A stretch of 64,000 bases of DNA. It comes from Silene conica (lineage: Eukaryota; Streptophyta; Magnoliopsida; Caryophyllales; Caryophyllaceae). The stretch's first letter is position 1. Every line of letters starts with the position of its first letter. The translations under genes were made by a program, and so were the position numbers. This document shows, piece by piece, positions 1 through 8,000 of this stretch. The stretch covers positions 29,979,568 to 30,043,567 of the forward strand of contig CM055319.2 of assembly GCA_029255685.2 (NCBI GenBank), written 5' to 3'. The notes beneath the pieces are model-generated. The model ran no database searches. It was not told the origin of the DNA and saw nothing but the letters and a program-made list of their open reading frames with translations.

Positions 1-1
1 T

Positions 2-341
2 GATGGGGAAGACTCTGTACCTATTGATGATTCATTTCCTGATGAGAGTTTATTTGTTGTTAATAGTGCAGGTTCTTATTCCCCTCCTTGGTTTGCTGAT
101 TTTGCTTATTTTGCTGTCACAGGTAAAATCCCTCCTGAGTTGTCATGGCAACAAAAGAAGAGATTTATGTTTGATGCAAGACAGTATTTTTGGGATGACC
201 CTTACGTTTTTAAGGAATGCGGAGACGGACTTATCCGGAGATGCGTCCCCCAGTGGGAGGTGAAGGACATTCTGGAAGCATGTCACTCGTCTGCGTATGG
301 TGGTCACCACGGTCCTTCTAGGACCGTGGCCAAGGTATTAC
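2..341 (+). pseudogene. Element A pol fragment: RNase H/integrase linker and start of integrase zinc domain
   Basis: The frame starting at base 2 is open and nearly identical to the end of the long pol ORF of copy B. It covers the linker after RNase H (SYSPPWFADFA) and the first half of the integrase HHCC zinc-binding domain (HSSAYGGHHGP). It stops where the CACTA transposon begins at 342. The matching cysteines of the HHCC motif (CDACQRTGN) lie beyond that insertion at 5119-5386. The gene is therefore broken inside the zinc finger and cannot give a working integrase. Confidence 0.88.
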
Positions 342-375
342 CACTAGTAGAAAAATGACATTTGGCAAGCACTTA

Positions 376-662
376 TGGCTACGGTTGTAGTTAATAACCG
401 TAGCCGTAAAAAATTTGAGAATATGCTTTTACAATGGCTACGGTTGTTTTCAAGCAAGCGTGGCCAAAACGTAAAAACGCTACGGTTGTGGGCAGTAACC
501 GTAGCCAAAACAATTTTAGAAAAATAAAAAGCTACTGTTGTGGGCAATAACCGTAGCCAAAACTATTTTAGAAAAAAGTAAAAAGCTACGGTACTAGCTA
601 ATAACCGTAGCCAAAACTATTTATAAAAACAAAAGGCGACGGTTGATATTTAAAACCGTAGC
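376..662. repeat. Left subterminal inverted-repeat array of the CACTA element
   Basis: Six units each have a left arm like GGCTACGGTT and a right arm AACCGTAGCC, about 28-30 bp per unit, separated by A/T-rich linkers. They begin near 376, 434, 479, 532, 583 and 634. Arms vary by single bases, for example GCGTGGCC in the second. In En/Spm elements subterminal repeats bind the TnpA-type protein; the same role is inferred here. Confidence 0.85.
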
Positions 663-675
663 CATATATCTTTTA

Positions 676-2040
676 AATTTTTAAAAATCCGTCAATGTAT
701 ATCTACACGAAATTTTTAATAACCCGCAAAATACGTTTTCCTTGCCTCCAAATAAAAATAAAAAATATATAATAATAATTAGATATGAAACCGTGTTCAT
801 ATCAAAATTGGAAACCAAACAAATAACTATTCAATCAGAACTCAATCTCCTTCGACAATCTCCCATATTTATCAAAATTGAAACCCTAATTCATCAAAAT
901 TGGAAACTTCGCCTGCGACAATCTCACGCCTGCGACAATCTCCGGCCAACGCACCTTCATCGACGTCACCTGCGACAGTCTCACGCTATTGTCGTCGGCT
1001 CCAATTGATTTGTGCTGCTTGTCTCCTTTCAGTTTATAGGTAATTTCCTCTTTTCTTATTTATATTTCAGTTCATAGTCTGTATTATTTATATTGTGACA
1101 ATCTCACGCTGTTGTTGCTTGAATTATAGTCTGTATTATTTATATTGCTTGAATTATTTCTGTTTATAGTCGATTTAGATATCCTCATCTGTGATATTAG
1201 AGTATTAATTTGCTTCAATTATTTCTGTTTAGAATTGTAAGTTTAATTTAACTAGTTAAGTCTTGATTATTTATACTACAAAAATTATCGGGTTTTAATG
1301 AAATTGAAGTAGATTAATTTGAGAAACTGGGAGATTATGGTGATTAAAATTGCTTCAGATTTGGCTTTGTTCATGCATAACCGAGAGGCTCTTGCTTTCC
1401 CCTTAATGGTAAACCAGTTTGTTTAGGACTGAATGAGGCCATTAGAAATTTTATATCAACCAGACGCCGACGAGCCAAAACTAACTAATTCTAGGCTCGA
1501 TTCTTTACAGCCCCAGATCTGTCGAAGAAGAATTCTGGGATTAGAGCGTGTGGATCAAGAATAGTATAGAAAAAGAGAGTCCCTCATCAGAAAGCATTTA
1601 AGTCAAGCGTACCTGCTAAGAGTGGATCGGTCGGTGACTCTTTCATAGGCATTTCCACAATCTCGAAGTGATTAGAGCCTTCTTTTCTTCACCCACAACT
1701 TGAAAAAGAGGTTTGTTTTCCACAATCGGAGTGAGTGAATCAATCTGGCTAACGTTTTTGGTACTTGTTCGATCATTCTCCTTTCTTTTCTCCTTTGTTT
1801 ACAAAATTGTATTAGAAGAAGAAGAAAGCGATAGAGACTGCCTAAGAAAAAGGGCGAAGAGTCAGGGCTTCCTTCCGTTCATTTAAATGAATTTGAAAGG
1901 CAGGTTGCATGAATTCATCTTTGACTGACAATTTCCCAAAGAAAGTCCTGAGATTATTCGCTTTTTATTTTGTACTTCTGCTATTAACCTTCACAAAATC
2001 TTTTGAATGTGTGCTCTTGTTGCCTGTTTCCATACTTCAG
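676..2040. other. CACTA interior, non-coding; promoter/5'UTR-like and unassigned DNA
   Basis: From about 740 to 1020 there is A/T-rich sequence, then a C-rich stretch with several copies of GCGACAATCTC-like words, resembling a plant 5' leader. It ends in a splice-donor-like AGGTAATTT near 1038. This could be the captured promoter and first non-coding exon of one of the host genes; that is inference. From about 1430 to 1960 the texture changes (fewer T-runs, more purine-rich words), and I cannot match it to a gene. No convincing reading frame is present. Confidence 0.4.
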
Positions 2041-2058
2041 CTAGGTATCAGGTTACTA

Positions 2059-2594
2059 GTGCTTCAGTAGTTCAGTGGAATCAATGCCATTTTGTTCTAT
2101 GCAAGCACCATATTCGAAAGTGCAGGTTATATACTTTCCATAACATCATTCTTTATTGATTCCAGTTCAGTTGTTTTTAAACTGGTAATGACTCGTGTAT
2201 ATTTCGACTAATGTTGAACTTCAGGAATCTCTTCTGGCGCTGTCTCTACATTTGGCCCTGGAAGCATTCAGGTAATCAAACTTGAGACTCTAGTACTATG
2301 TTGTCTTAGTTCAGAATCTTACGATTTTAATTCTAAAGCATAATCTCTATGGTAACAAACTAAACAGGTGGTCGTTACTTGTGTCGCAACTTGGCTGATG
2401 GATAAGGCTGGCCGAAGGGTTCTACTTATTGTAAGTTCTGAATTTCCTTAGGTAGTCAAAAGGTTTGCAATCATTTAGCATAGTTATCTTATATCTGACT
2501 TAAAAGTTAACTTTACTGGTGCAACATTTCACAGGTATCATCTGTCGGAATGGCTTTCAGTCTTCTCCTCGTTTCAGTTTCAATTTTTCTAGTG
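2059..2594 (+). pseudogene. Captured fragment of an ERD6-like (monosaccharide) sugar transporter, four exons
   Basis: Four exon-like blocks with GT/AG borders encode consecutive parts of a major-facilitator sugar transporter: about 2059-2125 (FSGINAILFYASTIF), 2225-2271 (SSGAVSTFGPGSIQ), 2368-2430 (VVTCVATWLMDKAGRRVLL) and 2535-2593 (SSVGMAFSLLLVSVSIFLV). The D-x-A/x-GRR loop and the QFSGIN motif match the ERD6-like family, which moves hexoses across the tonoplast or plasma membrane. A TAG stands where the family has Q just before FSGIN. No N-terminal half or C-terminal end was found, so it cannot encode a transporter. Introns are retained, so capture was from genomic DNA, not mRNA. It lies upstream of the eS8 fragment on the same strand. 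Confidence 0.82.
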
Positions 2595-2836
2595 GTTAGT
2601 TCAGCTGTTTTTATACTCCGCAACTATTACTAATTGCTTTCATTCATTTACTAAAACAATCACTGGACACGATGATTTAGCAGTCTTCAGAGGTAAACTT
2701 AGACAGGACTGTTTCAAAACGCAAGAGGTAAATAAAATTGAACTCATAGACTATGAACCACAATAAATCCGACATAGCAACCTCATGAGTAGTTAAAGCG
2801 ACAAGTTTTCAGCTATATTTTCTTACAATTGAATGT

Positions 2837-3125
2837 TCAACAACGATATTTTCGTACACTTGAAACTCCACTGCTTTTATCTCGAGAAGCAATTACTGCA
2901 CCATTAATTACAGCCTTAGATAGTTTCCGCTTCTGCTCAGTTGTTTTAACCGGGTCGCTTCGATGACTTTTCTTGATTCTCTTAGAATAACCTCTTTCAA
3001 AATCAAATGTGTTCAGCTCACTAGTGCCTCTTTCACCTTCTAAGCAGGCATACAAATTGGAGACATCCACCTCATCAGCATTATCTGACAGCAATATGTC
3101 TGGTGATCGAAATGATCTTGATTTT
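2837..3125 (-). pseudogene. Open minus-strand reading frame of unknown origin inside the CACTA element
   Basis: A minus-strand frame is open from about 3125 down to a stop at 2837 and is rich in charged residues (SKRIKKSHRSD, TTEQKRKLSKA). It looks like an exon of a nuclear or regulatory plant protein rather than a transposase piece, but I do not recognise the family. It lies between the sugar-transporter fragment and the eS8 fragment and runs opposite to both, so it probably comes from a third captured gene. A chance open frame is possible. Confidence 0.35.
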
Positions 3126-3185
3126 GAAGTACCTCATGTCTTTGAACTGGCAAGAGCATAATTATTTTTTCTTCCCCTGATACAG

Positions 3186-4055
3186 TGGTACCTGCAGCAC
3201 TATGTAGTTGAAATCGGATGTAAGAAGATGATCGCTGCCTCTGCCAAGAAGGAAGGCAAGGTATAACTCGATGTATGTCTCATTCGTGCTCATTAGATGG
3301 TTTATTGATATAATAGTCACCACTTTTGAATGCAGTTTTTTTTTTCTGTTTGTGTACATGATTTATGGCTTCTTGGCAGATTATTTGTAATGAAGTGTTA
3401 TGTTATATGTCATGTACGCTTAGTTGTTGCATTACCTAGTCTGATGTTGTATAAAAGGTTTATGTTCTATCTCTAATGTAGTAAGCAGAAATTCACAGTT
3501 ATTGAATTCCTGAATCATCTTTACCCAAGTGGTCCATTTCATAGAATTCTTGTCTTATAGTCTGGTAGCTGAGAAGTGTCATTGCTTGTGAAGCTAACTT
3601 CTTGGCTGTATTTTGTTCTAGAAATTTGTATAACTCATTACACTTTTGCTTCATCAGGAAGCGAGGCTACCGAGGAGGCCAAGAAGAGCAACCATGTGGC
3701 TAGAAAGATAGAGAAGCAACAAGAAGGCCTTACATTAGACTCTCACATTCAAGAGCAATTTGGTGGCGGTCGTTTGTTGTCTTGCATTTCTTCCCGCCCT
3801 GGTAAATGTGGCCGCGCTGATGGATAAGTTTTTGTTAACTACAGTCTATCTCATTTCCTTGTCACTCTCTTTTTCCGTAAAAGGAGCGTCTGTTTGTTGC
3901 ACCTAATTAAGTAATTATCTCATCTGCAATAATAAAAGTACGATCTATTGCATCTTATCTTATTCACAAACATACATGCCTTACTTTTATCTGTTAATTC
4001 AGTAAGTAAAAGCAAGGAGCTTCTGGGAAGGAAATTGAGCCTAATTTAGAACCTA
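3186..4055 (+). pseudogene. RPS8: Captured fragment of the gene for 40S ribosomal protein eS8 (RPS8)
   Basis: Exon-like block 3186-3260 encodes WYLQHYVVEIGCKK and AASAKKEGK, matching the middle of plant eS8. The next block, 3658 to about 3823, encodes [17 protein letters not shown] and continues through [19 protein letters not shown] to CGRADG, the conserved eS8 C-terminal region. A weaker remnant of the last exon appears near 4020-4050 (GKEIEP). Acceptors (TACAG, TCATCAG) and the first donor (AAG/GTATAA) are intact; the second donor reads ATAAGT instead of GTAAGT. Introns are retained. The N-terminal half of eS8 is missing. This is a transduplicated, non-functional piece; the functional gene must lie elsewhere. 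Confidence 0.85.
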
Positions 4056-4059
4056 CCAT

Positions 4060-4800
4060 ATCTTATCAGTTGAGGTATGTTATCCCACTTGCTACCTGAT
4101 ACTTGGGATGTTATGGTTCAAAATATTTTCGTAGTTTTATGAGGTGGGGTTATGATTAATAGATGCCATGCATTGCTACTAAACTTCCAGGGAAGGGGAT
4201 ATACTGTTGAAATCAAATATATACAAGAACCAGTGTCTGATTATATACAAGTTAATGTTTCAACTATTTTATTGATCCACAAAGAGGTATCTAGAGCCCT
4301 GTCTGGTTTTACCCTCTTCAAAATCACATTCTCCTTTCTGCCAATGTTACGCTATCGCCATATATGATACTATTGAGCATTGATCACCCCATTAATCAGT
4401 CCTCTTTTTAGTTTATATTCTCTGATCTTACTCCTCCATTTGTTCAGCAAAGAGTCACACGAAGCTGAGACTTAAGCCAGTCAGAGACCAGCTTAAGAAT
4501 CTGATTATGAAGATGATAATGGCAATGATGATGACGGCATCAGTGATGCTTCTAGTGTAGCAGATGAAGGGGAATTTATCATTTTAACAAGAAAGATTTA
4601 TCTTGGATGCTTGAATAGATGGTTACAGATGATATTATTGTATTAGCGTGTTGGTCATGAAATTATTTAGATGCATAGTCATTTGTAGAACTCCAAAAAG
4701 ACTAATATTTTGTTTAATTTAAATAATTTTGGTTGAGGATGTTCATGAATCACGAGGTAACCTTTTTTTAATTTTTTTTTTAATTTGTTTTGTTTAGAAA
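4060..4800. other. CACTA interior after the eS8 fragment, unassigned
   Basis: A/T-rich DNA with no supported gene. Around 4447-4575 an exon-like stretch follows an AG and encodes an acidic run (DNGNDDDGISDASSV), but it has in-frame stops upstream and no family I recognise. It may be another captured exon. Confidence 0.35.
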
Positions 4801-5096
4801 TGGCTACGGTTCTTATTATACAACCGTAGCCTTTTCTTATTTAAGGCTACGGCTACTAGTATACAACCGTAGCCTTTTCTTAACATTTGGCCACGGTTCA
4901 AGTAAACAACTGTAGCCTTTAATATTTTTGGCTACGGTTAATAACGTTTGGCTACGGTTATTAATTCATAACCGTAGCCTTAAATGAACTTATGGCTACG
5001 GTTCACAACCGTAGCCATTTCTCTACCACTTAAGGCTACCCCTTGATTTGCTACGGTTGTACAACCGTAGCCATATGGCTTTTTTAACCGTGGCCG
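4801..5096. repeat. Right subterminal inverted-repeat array of the CACTA element
   Basis: Repeats of GGCTACGGTT and AACCGTAGCC mirror the left array, with units starting near 4802, 4843, 4889, 4930, 4994 and 5032. One compound unit near 4930 has two left arms in a row. Together with the left array this gives the dense, mirror-image subterminal structure expected of CACTA ends. Confidence 0.85.
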
Positions 5097-5118
5097 TATG
5101 CTATTTTTGTACTAGTGA

Positions 5119-5386
5119 TACAGTCTGGTTTTTATTGGCCTACTTTGCATGCTGACTGTAGGAATTTTGTAGGTAGCTGTGATGCCTGCCAAAGAACTGG
5201 GAATGTCTCAAAAAGACATGAGATTCCACAGGTTGGTATTTTAGAGGTAGAGATTTTTGATGTTTGGGGCATTGATTATCAAGGACCTTTTCTCAGTAGT
5301 CAAGGTAACAGGTATATTCTTGTAGCTGTTGATTATGTTTCTAAATGGGTAGAAGCTATTGCTACTCCCCATTGTGACGCAAAAGC
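5119..5386 (+). pseudogene. Element A integrase fragment: second half of zinc domain and start of catalytic core
   Basis: This continues the integrase frame cut at 341: [10 protein letters not shown], then the zinc-binding cysteines in CDACQRTGN, then the core start [11 protein letters not shown] with its first catalytic Asp, and [11 protein letters not shown]. The Trp codon in FYWP is intact here, whereas copy B has a stop at that place. The fragment ends at the AAAGC target site (5382-5386), where element B inserted. Confidence 0.9.
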
Positions 5387-5647
5387 TGATACGTGCCTAT
5401 TTTATGCATTTTATTTATTCTTTTGGCACGTATTTTCTTATATTTTCGTGACTTTTAGTTGCTATTTCTCCCGAAACGGTTTACTTTGGCATTTCTATGT
5501 TTTAAATGTAGGAATACGCGGAAGTGGGCAAAACTAAACTTTAATCGTCCTCCGGAAACTGTTTTGAGTAATAATGCGGAGCAAGGATCCGGATGCACAT
5601 CCAAGTGTTGTTTACGGGCCAAATTCACGCTGAAACGTACAGGAAAG

Positions 5648-5751
5648 GGTCGACCGACCCTCCAAAGAGGTCGACCGACCAAAGCCCAGAATTCGGAAAG
5701 CCCGATATCAACAGAAGAGGTCGACTGACCCGGAAAAGAGGTCGACCGACC
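5648..5751. repeat. Two 21-bp-spaced GGTCGACCGACC double modules in the 5' LTR of B
   Basis: Motif starts are 5648/5669 and 5719/5740, each pair exactly 21 bp apart. One copy has a base change (GGTCGACTGACC). They lie just upstream of the TATA-like box, in the presumed U3 region. Confidence 0.9.
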
Positions 5752-5812
5752 CAGCAACTGCGTCCGCGTCTTTTATTTCGTGTTTTACTTGTTTAATCTT
5801 GTAATTAGAACT

Positions 5813-5820
5813 TATTTAAG
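5813..5820 (+). promoter_or_regulatory. Putative TATA box of the Athila B 5' LTR
   Basis: TATTTAAG in the 5' LTR is about 60 bp after the last double module. The same position reads TATTTAAG in the A LTR (near 21915) but TAATTAAG in the 3' LTR of B (near 15670). It is a plausible Pol II TATA element; no transcript data support it. Confidence 0.4.
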
Positions 5821-6634
5821 GAGACCTAAGCACGAAAATTAGGTCAAGCAGCTCAGATTAGAGAAAACTCCATAGTTTAGAAAGAATATTTTCCATGTTT
5901 CAATCTTTTTTCTTGAATTCCAATTAAGTTGTAAGTTTGATACAATTAATCTTTCCCTTTTAATTAATCTTGTTGTTCATCTTATTATTGTTTCTCAACA
6001 CATGTTTTCTCTTTTATTGCCATCTTTAATTATGTTGATTCCCTTGATGTTCTTAGTTCTTGTTATTGTTAGTTTCATAACTAAAAGTATGCATAGCTAA
6101 TTCTTGTGATTAGGAATTAGGGGAACCATGGCAAAGACTTGATTTTGATAGTTTAATGATCGAATTACCAATCCCCCATTGTTGTTGGTGAACTAATCCT
6201 TAAAGATTGAAAGATTACTAGGATTAGTTTAACAACAACTTTGGGATTGCCTATGAACGAAAGTTTTAGTGCTTTCCTAGGAACCCTAAGACCGTAAGGA
6301 TTGGGTAGAATTTTGACCTAAAGGTTTATTCTTTGTTCCTTGAGATTGTGTTATTTGGTTATTTTACCTTTCATTGACTTGTTTTAACCATGGGGAACCG
6401 AAGTTCCTAATCTCCTTTTTACCTTATTTTAATTCTCTTGTTTATTTTGCTCTTTTAGTTGTTAGTTCAAATCTTAAATCAACCCCCTTTTTGGTTACTT
6501 GTAATAGACTTTAAATTCGCAAACATAATTAACCTTGTCTCCTTGTGGTTCGACCCTTGACTTATCCTATCTAGTTGAAGCTGAGGTTTTATAAATCTTA
6601 TCTTTGGCACCCCTCAACGACGGGTGTCAAATTT

Positions 6635-6653
6635 TGGCGCCGTTGCCGGGGAG
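6635..6653 (+). promoter_or_regulatory. Minus-strand primer binding site, tRNA-Asp type
   Basis: TGGCGCCGTTGCCGGGGAG begins 5 bp after the LTR end and is complementary to the 3' end of plant tRNA-Asp, the usual Athila primer. Confidence 0.88.
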
Positions 6654-6695
6654 ACGGTATAATTTTGTTTGTTAGTTTTAGTTTATTTTTTTTGT

Positions 6696-6719
6696 CTTAA
6701 GGAACTTAGGTTCCTTAAG
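6696..6719 (+). other. Perfect 10-bp stem-loop in the genomic RNA leader
   Basis: Arms CTTAAGGAAC (6696-6705) and GTTCCTTAAG (6710-6719) enclose a 4-nt loop TTAG, 43 bp after the primer site and before gag. Element C keeps a matching but imperfect hairpin near 24536-24560. This is the usual position of packaging or dimerisation signals in LTR elements; that role is inference. Confidence 0.7.
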
Positions 6720-6809
6720 ACCGTTACTTACCTTTTCCTCTAGTGTTGTTTTCTGCATACTAGAAGACAGGTTTTTGAGAGGAAGGCTTGAGTACTCTCT
6801 TGTTTAGAC

Positions 6810-8000
6810 ATGGATTCTATTTATGACCACCTACAGCCAAAGGTCCAAGATTTACCAAAAGGATTCACCTTGCCTACTCCCACCACTTGTTCCTTTGAAC
6901 TCCACCCGAATCACATCATTTTGGTGGAGCGGAGTCAATTTTCTGGTCTACCCGACGAGGATCCGTTGAAGCATGTCACGACATTCACGAATTATTGCTG
7001 TTCCATACGCATACCTGCCGCGGTGACTCAGGATGAGGTGCTGGCAATGATGTTCCTTTATACATTGAAAGATGCCGCGCGAGATTGGTACCGTTACCTT
7101 AATAGCGCAGCTGAGGAGGTTACGGATTGGACTTCCTTGGCATTGGCTTTTTATAGAAAATACTTTCCTCTTGCAAAGGCCAATGACTTGAGAAGCCAAA
7201 TCACTAACTTTCAACAAGGGCCAGATGAATGATTTTGTGAAGCATGGAATCGTTCAAGGATTTGGTCCGTTCTATCCCTCACCATAACTTTCAACAATGG
7301 TACTTATGTAACCAATTTTACAACGCCCTTTACGATGACTATAAGGTGATTCTTGATGCGGCCGCCAATGGGAGATTCCAGAACAACACCAACCATATGA
7401 AGGGTTGGAAAACCATTGAAGACATGGCGGTGCATAGGGCTGCCTTTGGGAGTTCACGTGGGAATTCGCAAAGGCTGAATGTGGAGATGAATAGAGTGTT
7501 GGCTCTTGAGACAACCATTGAAGCCCGCTTTGAAAAGCTTGAGGCAACCCAGCTGAAGCTTGAAAGTGCGAACCTAGTTACTACGGTTGACAACACGGGT
7601 GAGATTGTGGAATTGAGAGAGCTTGTTCATGCTCTAACAAAACAGGTTTTGGAGATGGGAAAGGCTCAAGTGGCTTCTATGAAGAGTTTTGGAGAACAAT
7701 TGATAAACATAGCCAACCAAACAACTAGCTCTCCAGCTAGTTGTGAAGGACCCATAGAGACGCTGAATGCTATAAATCTTAGGAGTGGTCGTGCTTATGA
7801 AGGATCAGCCCCAAAGGATAATTCTGCTGAAGTTCAAGACGAAGAAAATGATCCCGTGAACAGGTCAGGAGGTCGACCGACCCCAAATGTAGGTCGACCG
7901 ACCTCGATACCTGACGTGAGATCAGTTTCTGGAAAACAAAAGATTCCGATGATACAGCGTCTGGTCGACCGACCCCTACGCCAGGTCGACCGACCAGTAT
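6810..8000 (+). pseudogene. gag: Athila B gag (capsid) gene, broken
   Basis: The ATG at 6810 opens a frame encoding MDSIYDHLQPKVQDLP, with the gag core around RDWYRYLNS and FYRKYFPLA. An in-frame TGA near 7230 follows FQQGPDE. About 20 nt later one base is missing, so the following part (FKDLVRSIPHHNFQQWY to about residue 390) continues in another frame. A third frame change near 7955-8000 leads into the pol frame. The C-terminal part has a coiled-coil-like stretch (VELRELVHALTKQVLEM) and GRPT peptides made by the double-module DNA motif. I see no CCHC zinc knuckle. Gag would form the virus-like particle; this copy cannot make a full protein. Confidence 0.85.
7871..7995. repeat. Two 21-bp-spaced double modules inside gag of B
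   Basis: Motif starts 7871/7892 and 7963/7984, both 21 bp apart. Because 21 bp is seven codons, the motif reads as repeated GRPT peptides (or VDRP after the frameshift). It is the same DNA motif as in the LTR. Confidence 0.9.

Larger units (their letters stand above)
342..5117. mobile_element. Non-autonomous CACTA (En/Spm) transposon carrying host gene fragments
   Basis: The left end reads CACTAGTAGAAAAAT and the right end is the inverted form (ATTTTTGTACTAGTG). The intact site in copy B (around 10919-10931) shows where it inserted: TAC is present at 339-341 and again at 5119-5121, a 3-bp duplication typical of CACTA elements, with one extra A at 5118. Both ends carry arrays of short inverted repeats built on GGCTACGGTT/AACCGTAGCC. 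The interior has no transposase, but holds pieces of an ERD6-like sugar transporter and of ribosomal protein eS8. It would need transposase supplied in trans. The larger CACTA element in this window has a different terminus (CACTACTACAAAAG), so it is not the obvious donor. Confidence 0.9.
5387..6629 (+). repeat. 5' LTR of Athila B
   Basis: A 1243-bp repeat matching 15243-16486. It starts TGATACG and ends TGTCA, directly followed by the primer site. It contains two GGTCGACCGACC double modules (5648, 5719), a TATA-like box (5813) and a short dyad GGAAC-CGAA-GTTCC near 6395 that is also present in the LTRs of A and C. Confidence 0.93.

Noticed and set aside
742..1008. 88-codon plus-strand frame in the CACTA element
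   Set aside because: A/T-rich low-complexity start and repetitive GCGACAATCTC words, no protein family resemblance; it looks like a 5' leader, not a coding exon.
2059..3830. Functional sugar transporter or eS8 gene in the window
   Set aside because: Only internal exons are present, with a stop, a lost splice donor and missing ends, all inside a transposon.
5455..5757. Open frames on both strands across the Athila LTR, repeated at 15311-15671
   Set aside because: They exist in both LTRs only because the LTRs are copies. Part of their openness comes from the GGTCGACCGACC modules; no start context or family match.
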